NCBI GenBank assembly: GCA_963665185.2 | Contig: CAXXPO010000010.1 | Coordinates: 1 to 64,000 of the forward strand | From: G963665185 sp963665185 | GTDB taxonomy: Bacteria > Desulfobacterota > Desulfovibrionia > Desulfovibrionales > Desulfovibrionaceae | DNA length: 64,000 bases | Reading direction: 5' to 3' | Shown here: positions 35,011-43,441 of the stretch, one piece after another | Layout of the letters: every line of letters starts with the position of its first letter | Numbering within the stretch: position 1 is the first letter of the stretch | Notes under the pieces: generated by a model | Seen by the model: the letters and a program-made list of their open reading frames with translations, nothing else | The model's database searches: none | What the model was told of the DNA's origin: nothing | Translations under genes and position numbers: made by a program

Positions 35011-36915
35011 TCACCGGTTGCGCAGAATCCGCCTGTCCCCGACCCTCACCGTGATTTTTTCCTTGTCCAGATACTCGAGCAGAGGAATGATGTACTTGCG
35101 CGACAGCCCCGTGATTTCGCGCAACTGGGGGGGCCCCAGGTCGTCATGGTCCTGAAAGTATGTTTCCACCGCGGAAATTATGCCCTGCAAGGCGGCGGTG
35201 GAATAATACATGTCTTCCTTGATCTTGCGCAGCTTGTCCTGCTCCGTGAGCAGACGAAAAACTCCGGCCGCCTCTTTGAAGCTCAGTCCGAGTGGTTCCA
35301 AAATGTCCTTGATATTCGGCGGAGCCTGCCCCCCCTCTTCATAGGCCTGCAAAACCGTGGTTCGCAACTTCTCCTGGTCCGCGGCCAACGAAACCTTGTG
35401 GTCTGGCAGGCGCAGCAGTTCCCCCTCCTGCACCACGGCTCCCTGCCTGACCAGACGGGCCACAAGAAACTGGAACAGCCGCTCGGACAATTTTTTTCCC
35501 CAGCCCGAGGCCGCTTCCACACGGATTTGCCCCGCCTGCATGGGGTTGGCCTTATGGAATGCGGCCAGATGGTCCAGAAACTCCCTGCCAAGGCGGTCCA
35601 GCACCGTTCCGGACACATACCCCCGCTCGTCCTTGTCGAACAGCAGAGCCTTCTGTTTCGCGCCCATGTCGGCCAACAGTTTGTCCAGGCCCCGGTCATC
35701 CAGTCCGGCCATCACCCGCAGGGCGGCATACCCCACGCCCTGCGCACCGGCCATGTCCAACTGGGCCTCCACACGCAATGCAGGGTCGTCGCCCGCCAAC
35801 CGGTACAGCCACAGGGCCTGTTCGGAAAAGCGCTTGATCTTGCGGCTGACCGGCCCGATAACCCGCCCGCCGCCAATGGTCCGAAGCGGGGAAAACGACC
35901 GGATGACGAACCTGTCGCCGAACACCGCGCAGACCGGCTCGTCAAAGCGGATCTGACAGACCGCCGTCTTTCCCGGTTCCAACTGCTCGGCTTCGGGCAG
36001 ATAAATGCGTCCCAGAAATTCGCGGCTGCCCAAATGAAAATGAAATTCCTTGCGGTGCTTCAGCCCCCGGTGCGCCGACGCCAACAGGGTCAATTCCACG
36101 TCGATGCCGGTGGCCGGAAAGAGTGTTCCGGCTCCGGCCAGCACGTCGCCCCGTTGCAGATCGTCCATTTCCAGGCCGTGCAGATTCACTGCCGTGCGCT
36201 GCCCCGCATCCGCCTTTTCCACGGTCGCCCCATGCCATTGGATGGAACGCACCTTGCCCTCCTTGCCGCCGGGATAGGCCATAACCGGATCGTTCACCGC
36301 CAGCCGCCCGGAGACAAGCGTCCCCGTAACCACGGTTCCGTGTCCCTTCATGGAAAAGACGCGGTCCACGGGCAGACGGAACAGATCCATGCGCCGCGTG
36401 CTCACGCAGGATGCGGCAACCTCGGCCAGGCACACCTTCAACTCGTCCAGCCCCTGGCCGCTCTGCGCGGAAACCGGCACAACGGGCGCATCCTCCAGGA
36501 ACGTGCCCTCCAGAAAACCGGACAGATCGTCCATGACCAGCTCCAGCCAGTCCCCGTCCACCATGTCGGTCTTGGTGAGCGCCACCAGCCCGCGCCGGAT
36601 CCCCAGCAGGGAACAGATTTCCAGGTGCTCCCGCGTCTGGGGCATCACCCCCTCGTCCGCGGCGATCACCAGCATGACGAAATCCAGCCCGGCAGCGCCC
36701 GCCACCATGTTTTTCACGAATTTTTCATGGCCCGGAACATCCACGATGCCCAGGCGGCTGCCGTCGGGCAGATCCAGATGCGCAAAGCCCAGCTCTATGG
36801 TAATGCCACGGCGTCTCTCCTCGCCCAGACGGTCGCAGTCTATGCCCGTCAGAGCGCGCACCAGCGTGGTCTTGCCATGGTCTATGTGACCCGCCGTACC
36901 CATTACCAACGACAT
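35011..36915 (-). CDS. selB: Selenocysteine-specific translation elongation factor
   Basis: SelB carries selenocysteyl-tRNA to in-frame UGA codons that are followed by a SECIS hairpin. The 634-residue protein has the GTPase domain at the N-terminus (GTAGHIDHGKTTLVRALTG P-loop, DVPGHEKFVKNMVAGA, and TKTDMVDG near the specificity loop), domains 2 and 3 of the EF-Tu type, then four winged-helix units at the C-terminus (about 380-634) that bind the mRNA hairpin, e.g. ITGLSRKYIIPLLEYLDKEK. The start at 36915 has an ideal AAAGGAGG site. No selA, selD or tRNA-Sec is in the window; they are often unlinked. It implies the cell makes selenoproteins, such as formate dehydrogenases or hydrogenases. Confidence 0.95.
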   Translation of the reverse strand: MSLVMGTAGHIDHGKTTLVRALTGIDCDRLGEERRRGITIELGFAHLDLPDGSRLGIVDVPGHEKFVKNMVAGAAGLDFVMLVIAADEGVMPQTREHLEICSLLGIRRGLVALTKTDMVDGDWLELVMDDLSGFLEGTFLEDAPVVPVSAQSGQGLDELKVCLAEVAASCVSTRRMDLFRLPVDRVFSMKGHGTVVTGTLVSGRLAVNDPVMAYPGGKEGKVRSIQWHGATVEKADAGQRTAVNLHGLEMDDLQRGDVLAGAGTLFPATGIDVELTLLASAHRGLKHRKEFHFHLGSREFLGRIYLPEAEQLEPGKTAVCQIRFDEPVCAVFGDRFVIRSFSPLRTIGGGRVIGPVSRKIKRFSEQALWLYRLAGDDPALRVEAQLDMAGAQGVGYAALRVMAGLDDRGLDKLLADMGAKQKALLFDKDERGYVSGTVLDRLGREFLDHLAAFHKANPMQAGQIRVEAASGWGKKLSERLFQFLVARLVRQGAVVQEGELLRLPDHKVSLAADQEKLRTTVLQAYEEGGQAPPNIKDILEPLGLSFKEAAGVFRLLTEQDKLRKIKEDMYYSTAALQGIISAVETYFQDHDDLGPPQLREITGLSRKYIIPLLEYLDKEKITVRVGDRRILRNR

Positions 36916-36968
36916 GAAGCCTCCTTTGCGGTGAGGGGGGGTAGGATAAAAAAACAGGGCGAAGGGGA

Positions 36969-37220
36969 AACCTCTTGAAAGAGGTTATCCCCCTCGCGCT
37001 CCCCCTTCCAGAACTTTTCGATTATGAATCCGCTTTGTTGTCCGACACCGGAAAAAACCTCTTTCAAGAACGCGGCAGAAAGCCGCGACAGTGCGAAGCA
37101 CCGCGAGGCGGAGCAGGACCACGCTCCTGCGGAGCCGACAAAGCAAAGGACAGGGTGTCCTTTGCGTATCCTGCAAGTCAGGAGGTTATCCCCCTCGCGC
37201 TCCCCCTTCCATAACTTTTC
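36969..37220. repeat. Hairpin-rich block bounded by a 39-bp direct repeat
   Basis: A 39-bp sequence starting GAGGTTATCCCCCTCGCGCT occurs at 36981-37019 and again at 37182-37220 with one mismatch. Between and around them are hairpins: AACCTCTT/AAGAGGTT (36969-36986), CGCGGC/GCCGCG (37071-37087), GCAAAGGACA/TGTCCTTTGC (37143-37165) and TCCTG/CAGGA (37169-37183). This density of short inverted repeats suggests a repetitive extragenic element or a structured RNA. Confidence 0.7.
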
Positions 37221-37318
37221 AACGGATAAATCATTTGGGGATTATGCCCATCCTCCAATATTTTTTTACATATGAAATAAATGCCCACATAACGTCAACA
37301 ATCTGGAGCCGGCAAGGG

Positions 37319-37347
37319 TTGACGAGCCCCCTCATTCCATGTAGAAA
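37319..37347 (+). promoter_or_regulatory. Promoter of the type I secretion operon
   Basis: TTGACG (37319-37324), a 17-bp spacer and TAGAAA (37342-37347). It is the only good promoter-like sequence before the first gene of the operon. Confidence 0.5.
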
Positions 37348-37353
37348 ATGCAC

Positions 37354-37371
37354 GGTACCGCATTTGGTACC
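37354..37371 (+). promoter_or_regulatory. Possible operator: two GGTACC palindromes 12 bp apart
   Basis: GGTACC at 37354-37359 and again at 37366-37371 lies just after the -10 of the operon promoter. Tandem short palindromes about one helical turn apart suit a ribbon-helix-helix repressor, and such a protein is encoded right after. Confidence 0.4.
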
Positions 37372-37395
37372 ATCAATTTCAAACCCACACATTTC

Positions 37396-37659
37396 ATGAA
37401 AAAACAACACAGCGGCCAACTCCGGCTCCGGATGCCCTCTTCCCTTCATCGGGAACTGGCTGAACAGGCGCAAAAGGAAGGTGTTTCCCTTAATTCGTAC
37501 CTGCTTTATCTGCTGTCGAAAAATTTTGGAAAGGACTTGGCCGCGCCTGCCGAACAGGCACAGGCTGCGGAAAACATACTCATGGTGGGCGAACCGGATA
37601 CTCTGTACCAATCCCAATCGCCGGTGATGGTCATAGACCCCGTCACCATCCAGCAGTGA
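37396..37659 (+). CDS. Ribbon-helix-helix (HicB C-terminal/Arc-like) DNA-binding protein
   Basis: An 87-residue protein whose first half is a ribbon-helix-helix fold: strand GQLRLRMPSSLHRELAEQA, turn KEGVSLNSYLLYLLSKNF. This resembles the C-terminal part of HicB antitoxins, but no HicA toxin is next to it. It is the first gene of the type I secretion operon, with a promoter and tandem GGTACC sites just upstream, so it is probably its repressor. The C-terminal half is Gln/Ala-rich and may be disordered. ATG 37396 is preferred; an ATG at 37348 would read through the likely operator and lacks a ribosome-binding site. Confidence 0.7.
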   Translation: MKKQHSGQLRLRMPSSLHRELAEQAQKEGVSLNSYLLYLLSKNFGKDLAAPAEQAQAAENILMVGEPDTLYQSQSPVMVIDPVTIQQ

Positions 37660-37669
37660 GCAGTAAGTC

Positions 37670-38071
37670 ATGTTGACAATTTTCCACACCGTGCTCTGCG
37701 CAGATACTCTGACTGATACCCGAACGGGACAGGTGTCCTACATAAAAGTCATAGATGGTATAAACACGCCGCAGCTTCCTGCCGTGGTTCGCGGCGCCTT
37801 TATCGGAATGCAATGCCAGGCGACTGAAAATACGCCGCACTCGTTGCGTATAGACTTGGCTGCCCCGGATAAAACTGCATTGCACCTCAAACAGTTTGAC
37901 ATCTCCCTTCCCGTGACACCGCAAAAAGTACTTGTGCGACTGGATCAACTGATCTTCACCCAGCAAGGGATGCACTTGATTCTCATAAGCTCCCATATGG
38001 AAAACACATGGAAGGTCATGGCATCCATGCCCATCATCGTCCATCAAGCAGCCCCCAAACCGACCGCCTGA
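37670..38071 (+). CDS. Unknown protein in the secretion operon (DUF6941-like)
   Basis: A 133-residue soluble protein with no signal peptide. The pattern TVLCADTLTDTRTGQVSYIKVIDGI near the start, with CAD then a sheet and a later LDQLIFTQQGMHLILIS, looks like the small beta-barrel family DUF6941, but I make this link by eye only. It begins 10 bp after the ribbon-helix-helix gene and ends 13 bp before the SapC-like gene, so it belongs to the operon. It could be a cytoplasmic chaperone or regulator of the secreted substrate; this is inference. Confidence 0.6.
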   Translation: MLTIFHTVLCADTLTDTRTGQVSYIKVIDGINTPQLPAVVRGAFIGMQCQATENTPHSLRIDLAAPDKTALHLKQFDISLPVTPQKVLVRLDQLIFTQQGMHLILISSHMENTWKVMASMPIIVHQAAPKPTA

Positions 38072-38084
38072 TCAGGAGAACAAT

Positions 38085-38798
38085 ATGTTTCATGACCCGC
38101 GCCCCATCGACAACAAGGCCGATACAAAGATTCGCATTACCCCCCCGGGAAATTACGCTTTCTGCGCCGACCAGACATCCGCTTTGCTCGGTTTGTCCGA
38201 AGTCATGCCCTGTTCCAAAGAGTTTCCGGTTCTTTTTGCCAGACTCGACACAGGTATGGCCCCGGTGGCCCTGCTTGGCCTCCCTGAACAGGGAAACTGT
38301 GCCGTGGTTGAAGATCAATGGCAGTTCAGATATATCCCCGCTGTTTTCCGCACCTACCCGTTTCTGCTCGCCCAAACCGATGACAATGGAGAGCAGTTCG
38401 CCGTCTGCCTGGAAAGAACCGCTCCCCATCTTTCCGAAGAGAATGGAGAGCCGCTTTTCACCGAGGAAGGCAAACCAGCACCATTGATGGAACGAGCCAA
38501 GGTCATGCTGCAAAACCTGCATGCGGAACAATCCAGAGGACTTGCCTGGGGCAAGGTGCTTGAAGAGAAACAACTGCTGGTTCCTTTTGCCCTTGCTGTC
38601 ACCCAGGACAACCAACGGAAAACGCTCCCCTTGGAAGGTCTTTTTTTTATAGACGAAAACCGGCTGAACGCTCTGTCGGATGAGGACTTTTGTGATCTCC
38701 GGGCCAAAGGCGTTCTGCCTATCGCATATGCCCACTTGCTGTCCTTGGGCAATGTGGAAAGAATCGTTCTTCAAAATACGAAACAGGTAACCCCGTAA
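38085..38798 (+). CDS. SapC-like protein of S-layer type I secretion
   Basis: A 237-residue protein resembling SapC (PF07277), first known from the Campylobacter fetus sapCDEF operon that exports surface-layer proteins. Family-like stretches are EFPVLFARLDTG, VALLGLPEQGN, YIPAVFRTYPF and LEGLFFIDENRLNALSDEDF. Its exact role in export is not known; it is cytoplasmic and lies directly ahead of the ABC transporter gene with overlapping stop and start (TAATG). AGGAGA precedes the ATG. Its presence suggests the operon exports an S-layer or surface protein; no such substrate gene is in the window. Confidence 0.82.
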   Translation: MFHDPRPIDNKADTKIRITPPGNYAFCADQTSALLGLSEVMPCSKEFPVLFARLDTGMAPVALLGLPEQGNCAVVEDQWQFRYIPAVFRTYPFLLAQTDDNGEQFAVCLERTAPHLSEENGEPLFTEEGKPAPLMERAKVMLQNLHAEQSRGLAWGKVLEEKQLLVPFALAVTQDNQRKTLPLEGLFFIDENRLNALSDEDFCDLRAKGVLPIAYAHLLSLGNVERIVLQNTKQVTP

Positions 38799-40528
38799 TG
38801 AAACAGTTTCTGAAAACATGGAAAAGATATCTGATGTACGCGGGTTTCTTTACCTTGTTCATCAATTTATTTCAGATGACCTTTCCCATCTATATGCTCT
38901 TGATCTATGACAAGGTATTGACCAGTTATTCAATGCCTACCCTTATTGCAATCAGCGCAATCGCCGTAGCTGCACTTGTTACCAACGCCGTGCTGGATTT
39001 CGTCCGTTCCCGTATCCTGGTACGCATGAGCGTGGCCATGGACAAACAGATGAGCGAAAATGTCCTGGCCGGAATGATTCGCAAATCTGCCGTGGCTGGA
39101 GGACAAGGCTCAGAAGCAACCCTCAGAGACGTTATGACCCTCCGCAACTACCTGAGTGGAAACGCTATTTTCGCTTTTTTTGACGTCCCATGGACTCCTA
39201 TTTTCTTTGGCCTCATTTTCGTATTGCACCCCTTGTTGGGAGTTGTCTCTCTGGCAGGCGGAGTCGCTATTTTTGCTTCCGGCATTATTCAGGATCGACT
39301 GGCACGAAAGCCTTTGGTCGAAGCTGGCGCCTATTCGCATATGTCGCAAGAACTTGTCTCAATGGGCGTACGTAATGCAGAAGCCGTCCACAGCATGGGC
39401 ATGCTGGGTGCGCTGACCAAACGCTGGCATGGATTCAACGACATCGTAATCGATCTGCAGACCAAAGCCAGTGATTCTGCAGGTGTCATTCATGCATTCA
39501 CCCATACGTTGCGTACCTTCATGCAGGTGGCCATCTACGGGGTGGGTGCATGGTTGGCCCTCACTGGAAGATGCACTCCCGGCGTGATGATCGCCGCATC
39601 CATCGTCATGGGCCGCGCCTTGGCACCGATCGAAATGGGAATGAACACGTACAAGCAGACGGCTGAAGCAATGCAATCATACAAACGGCTGGATGCCCAC
39701 TTCAAGGCCTCGCAAAAATCCGAGCCGATGGACCTTCCTGCTCCCACGGGACAGCTTTCCTGTGAGGGGGTCAGCCTGATCGCTCCAGACACCAGATATC
39801 TGCTGCAAGGAGTCCAATTTGCACTGGAAGCAGGTGACTCCCTAGGAGTTGTCGGACCAAGTGCGGCTGGCAAAACAACCTTATGCCGTGTGCTCATCGG
39901 ATTATGGCCCCCAAACGAAGGTACGGTACGCCTCGATGGCGCCAATGTCTTTTCCTGGGACCAGGAGAAGTTGGGTAAATTTCTCGGCTACCTCCCCCAA
40001 GATGTAGAACTCTTTTCCGGAACGGTTGCTGATAATATTGGCCGCTTTGAGGATTTCGATTCAGAGGATGTCGTGGCTGCCGCGCAAAAGGCCGGAGCGC
40101 ATGACATGATTCTGCGTCTGCCCAACGGCTATGACACCAGAATAGGAACTGGTGGTGCTGCGCTTTCAGGGGGACAGAGACAACGCCTGGGACTGGCCAG
40201 GGCGCTCTACGGCAACCCAAAACTTGTCGTACTGGATGAACCCAGTTCCAACTTGGACGAGGAAGGCGAAAAAATGCTTTTGCTGGCCATGCAGCAGCTG
40301 AAAAAAGAAAAAGTCACCGTCATTGTTGTCTCACACAAAATGAGCACCATAGCAAACATGGACAAACTGCTCGTCCTGAACGGTGGCCGCATAGCCCATT
40401 TTGGAGAGCGCAGACAGGTGCTCCAGGCCTTGGCACCCTATACGAATGTCCAGCAACAGCAACAGTTGCAACCCAAAACAGCCTTTCCCCGCCCTGCCGG
40501 TGGCGTCGTGAAGATAAAAGGAAACTGA
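38798..40528 (+). CDS. Type I secretion ABC transporter (PrtD/SapD type)
   Basis: The inner-membrane ATP-driven motor of a type I secretion system. The 576-residue protein has a six-helix transmembrane domain (about 15-290), starting GFFTLFINLFQMTFPIYML, without an N-terminal peptidase domain, as in protease/S-layer exporters. The ATPase domain follows: Walker A GPSAAGKTTL (about residue 352), Q-loop YLPQDVELF, signature LSGGQRQRLGLARAL and Walker B LVVLDEPSSNLDEEGE, then the switch His in VSHKM. It overlaps the SapC-like gene by one base and is followed 1 bp later by the adaptor gene, so the three are made together. Confidence 0.96.
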   Translation: MKQFLKTWKRYLMYAGFFTLFINLFQMTFPIYMLLIYDKVLTSYSMPTLIAISAIAVAALVTNAVLDFVRSRILVRMSVAMDKQMSENVLAGMIRKSAVAGGQGSEATLRDVMTLRNYLSGNAIFAFFDVPWTPIFFGLIFVLHPLLGVVSLAGGVAIFASGIIQDRLARKPLVEAGAYSHMSQELVSMGVRNAEAVHSMGMLGALTKRWHGFNDIVIDLQTKASDSAGVIHAFTHTLRTFMQVAIYGVGAWLALTGRCTPGVMIAASIVMGRALAPIEMGMNTYKQTAEAMQSYKRLDAHFKASQKSEPMDLPAPTGQLSCEGVSLIAPDTRYLLQGVQFALEAGDSLGVVGPSAAGKTTLCRVLIGLWPPNEGTVRLDGANVFSWDQEKLGKFLGYLPQDVELFSGTVADNIGRFEDFDSEDVVAAAQKAGAHDMILRLPNGYDTRIGTGGAALSGGQRQRLGLARALYGNPKLVVLDEPSSNLDEEGEKMLLLAMQQLKKEKVTVIVVSHKMSTIANMDKLLVLNGGRIAHFGERRQVLQALAPYTNVQQQQQLQPKTAFPRPAGGVVKIKGN

Positions 40529-40529
40529 C

Positions 40530-41849
40530 ATGCACAGGATAGGCATAGACATACGCAAGGAAATATCCACCGACCCCAACCGATATATACGTCTCGGCCT
40601 GCTCATCGTCGCCATTTTTTTTGGCGGCTTTGGTGCCTGGGCTGCTATCGGCAAAATGGAAGGGGCAATCATTGCCCCCGGCACCATCAAAGTGGAACAA
40701 AATCGCAAGGATGTACAGCATCTGGAAGGGGGCATCGTCCAAAAGATATGGGTCCGCGACGGTGCCAGGGTCACCAAGGGGCAAAAGCTGCTCACGCTGG
40801 AAAGTGCCAGGGTAAACGCCAATGTGGAGATTCTGTCCGGCCAGCGTCAAGCCGCACTCGCGATTAAAGCTCGGCTTGAAGCGGAAAAAGGCCAGGAAGA
40901 AAAAATCACTTGGCCCACGGATCTCCTGAAGGACAAAAATAATCCTGAAGTTGCAGAGTTGATGCAGGCGGAAAAGGAAATATTCACCTCACAACGAGAC
41001 TCCTTCGATAGCCAAAAAAAACTCTACCACACCCAGATAGAACAGATAAAACAGCAGATCATTGGCCTGCAGGAACAAACGAAATCCGAGGACAACATTA
41101 TTGACGCTCTAAAGGAAGAACTCCAGGCCAAACAGGAATTGCTGGATGAACGTTACCTGGAAAAACCTCCTGTGCTTGCCCTCAAACGCGAACTTGCAGG
41201 GCATGAAGGGAGACGTAGCGGACTACAGGGAAGTATTGCGCAAAATCAGGAACGCATCACCGAAATCCATGTCCGTCTCAACGACCTGGACACCAAGTAC
41301 ATTCAACGGGCTACCGCCCAGCTATCCCAGGTACAGGCACACCTTTTCGATCTAGAGGACAAACTCCTCCCCCTTATCGACACCAAGCATCGATTGGACG
41401 TTCTTTCCCCGGCATCCGGCGTGGTTGTGGACATGCAGGTTTTCTCGGAAGGCGAAGTGATCAGACCTGGCGAAGTACTCATGCAGATTGTGCCGGAAGA
41501 GGAACCGCTGATTATCGAATGCAACGCGCAAACAAGGGATATTGCCAAGGTATACCTTGACCAGCCTGCCAGGATTGAACTCAACGCCTACAATGTCCGG
41601 GAAGTCTTGCCGGTAAAGGGAAGGGTCGTTTATGTTTCTGCAGACAGCGTGATGATACGCACCCCATATGGTGAACATCCCGTTTACAAAGTTCACGTGG
41701 AAATTGACCGTGGAGAGGTTGAGGCGCAGGGATTGTCGCTGACTCCAGGCATGCCTGTAACCGTGTTCCTGAGCAGGGGGGAACGAACCTTTCTCGACTA
41801 TATTATGGAACCCATCATTGAAAACTTCAGACGCGCCCTGCGGGAGTAG
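40530..41849 (+). CDS. Type I secretion membrane fusion protein (HlyD/PrtE family)
   Basis: The periplasmic adaptor linking the ABC transporter to the outer-membrane channel. The 439-residue protein has a short cytoplasmic N-terminus, one membrane helix (LLIVAIFFGGFGAWAAIG, about 27-45), a lipoyl-like half (APGTIKVEQNRKDVQHLEGG, IVQKIWVRDGARVTKGQKLL), a long coiled-coil hairpin (about 110-280) and the returning lipoyl half (LDVLSPASGVVVDMQVFSEG) with the HlyD signature region near the C-terminus. Its ribosome-binding site AAGGAAA overlaps the end of the ABC gene. The system type is clear; the substrate is not. Confidence 0.95.
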   Translation: MHRIGIDIRKEISTDPNRYIRLGLLIVAIFFGGFGAWAAIGKMEGAIIAPGTIKVEQNRKDVQHLEGGIVQKIWVRDGARVTKGQKLLTLESARVNANVEILSGQRQAALAIKARLEAEKGQEEKITWPTDLLKDKNNPEVAELMQAEKEIFTSQRDSFDSQKKLYHTQIEQIKQQIIGLQEQTKSEDNIIDALKEELQAKQELLDERYLEKPPVLALKRELAGHEGRRSGLQGSIAQNQERITEIHVRLNDLDTKYIQRATAQLSQVQAHLFDLEDKLLPLIDTKHRLDVLSPASGVVVDMQVFSEGEVIRPGEVLMQIVPEEEPLIIECNAQTRDIAKVYLDQPARIELNAYNVREVLPVKGRVVYVSADSVMIRTPYGEHPVYKVHVEIDRGEVEAQGLSLTPGMPVTVFLSRGERTFLDYIMEPIIENFRRALRE

Positions 41850-41854
41850 TACCG

Positions 41855-43270
41855 ATGTTGAAACACCGTTCCGGCACGCTTGGCGTGCTGTTCATCCTCA
41901 TGCTCTTGTCTTGCCCTCACTCGTTTGCTGCGGAAAACGCTTCCTGTCAAATTCCTCCGGGACAGGAGGGGTTGAACCAGGCGGAGGACAATCCGGGGTC
42001 CCAAAATCCGGCCCTCAAGGTGTACACGTTGAACAATGCCCTGACCCAGGCCTTGGCCCACAACAAGTACATCCTGGCCGCCAAGGAGGATATTTTGTCT
42101 GCCCGTGCCGGTAAAAGCAGTGCCTTCGGCGCCATGCTTCCTCATGCCTACGTGGCCATGGACGCAATGAATCAGGAGGGGCTGAAAGACAAGGAACTGA
42201 ATGCGGACTATATGACTCAGGCACAAAACTACCGTCGCCTTGGCGTCCGGCAAACCATTTTTGACATGCCGACATTTGGCCGCTACGACGGCGCCGCTCT
42301 CCAAGAAGAACGCTCCAAACTCTATTTGCAGCAGACGCAGCTGGAAATCCTGTATACTACGGAGAAGGAATTTTTCGAGCTTCTCAGCTCCAAAGAGAAT
42401 GTCAAAAGTTATGAAAAAGCAGTGGAACGCATGGAACAGCAGGTCCGTTCTGCCAAGGCTTTCTACGAAAAACAGATGAAACCACGCCTGCATGTTTTGC
42501 AAATGCAGACCCAATTAGCCAAAGAGCAAAGCCGCCTTTCCTCTGCCAAAAACAAGGTGAAGATCCAACAGGCCAAACTGGTGTCCATCCTCTCCCTGCC
42601 TCAGGACACTCCGGTGGCCTTTACCGGCAGCCTGGAGGATATCCAGGTTTGCAATCTGGAAAGGCTGAGCACGTACATCGACATGGCTTTTGAAACCCGT
42701 CCGGATATACTCATACGCAAAAAGGAAATAGAGATATCCAAGCAGGGCGAATCCATTATTGAAGGCAAATACTACCCCACGGTAGCGGCTTTCATTGAGT
42801 ACAATCAGAAGGACATCGACTATGGCAAAGACCGCTACGCCGATGCAAACCATGAGACATATTCGGTTGGTCTGAACTTCCGCTGGGATTTTTTCGAAGG
42901 CACATCCACCCACTACTCCCTGCAGGAACAAAAGCGAAAAACCCAAAGCACAAACCTAAAATACCAGAAAATCAAAGAGAATGTCGCGACCCAGGTCAAG
43001 CAGAGCTACCTGGATGTAATCCAGTACAAAGCGCAGATAGAATTGTCCCGGACGTACGCGAAAGAAGCCCAGGAAACATATTCCCGTGCGGACAAGCGCT
43101 ACAAACTGGGCATCGGAACCAGCACCGAACTGGTGGATGCCTCACGAGAGCTTATTGACGCCGAGGTATCGCTCAACACGGCCTTGGCTGCTTACAATTC
43201 CTCATTGGCAGCGTTGTATTATTCTTCGGGGGGCTATCAGAGGCTTAGAGAATTGGGCGAGGACAACTGA
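41855..43270 (+). CDS. TolC-family outer-membrane channel protein
   Basis: The outer-membrane exit duct of the type I secretion system. The 471-residue protein has a signal peptide (GVLFILMLLSCPHSFA, cut before AENA) and two structurally repeated halves of the outer membrane efflux protein family: the first begins VYTLNNALTQALAHNKYILAAKEDI, the second near LSTYIDMAFETRPDILIRKK. Long coiled helices lie between, and YSRADKRYKLGIGTSTELVDA near the end is typical. It begins 5 bp after the adaptor gene and is the last gene before a strong terminator. Confidence 0.94.
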   Translation: MLKHRSGTLGVLFILMLLSCPHSFAAENASCQIPPGQEGLNQAEDNPGSQNPALKVYTLNNALTQALAHNKYILAAKEDILSARAGKSSAFGAMLPHAYVAMDAMNQEGLKDKELNADYMTQAQNYRRLGVRQTIFDMPTFGRYDGAALQEERSKLYLQQTQLEILYTTEKEFFELLSSKENVKSYEKAVERMEQQVRSAKAFYEKQMKPRLHVLQMQTQLAKEQSRLSSAKNKVKIQQAKLVSILSLPQDTPVAFTGSLEDIQVCNLERLSTYIDMAFETRPDILIRKKEIEISKQGESIIEGKYYPTVAAFIEYNQKDIDYGKDRYADANHETYSVGLNFRWDFFEGTSTHYSLQEQKRKTQSTNLKYQKIKENVATQVKQSYLDVIQYKAQIELSRTYAKEAQETYSRADKRYKLGIGTSTELVDASRELIDAEVSLNTALAAYNSSLAALYYSSGGYQRLRELGEDN

Positions 43271-43388
43271 AACGCCATTATCACTGCCAACATATTAACT
43301 CGGACATTCAAAAATTCTCCACAAGAAGTGCGTCCTGTGAAAAGGTAAAATCCAGGAGAATGAAAGTCCTTGGCATCGGGCCGCCTGG

Positions 43389-43420
43389 AAAAAGGCTGGA
43401 ACCTCGGTTCCAGCCTTTTT
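43389..43420. terminator. Bidirectional rho-independent terminator
   Basis: A 14-bp perfect stem with loop CTCG (arms 43389-43402 and 43407-43420), with A-rich 5' arm and T run on the 3' side in both directions. It lies between the convergent TolC-type and cysC genes. Confidence 0.93.
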
Positions 43421-43441
43421 CATGCTACACGACAAATCAGA

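Larger units (their letters stand above)
36916..37395. other. 480-bp region upstream of the secretion operon: structured repeat block and promoter
   Basis: No convincing gene; an open frame at 36975-37214 just translates the repeats. It contains the repeat block listed next, then AT-rich DNA and the operon promoter. Confidence 0.5.

Noticed and set aside
34918..36978. 686-residue open frame on the plus strand
   Set aside because: Opposite-strand shadow of selB.
36975..37214. 79-residue open frame with EVIPLALPLP at both ends
   Set aside because: It simply translates the 39-bp direct repeat and hairpins; no ribosome-binding site.
37396..38071. HicAB-type toxin-antitoxin pair
   Set aside because: The first gene resembles a HicB C-terminal fold, but the next gene is not HicA-like (too long and no dsRNA-binding-like fold pattern), and both sit in the secretion operon.
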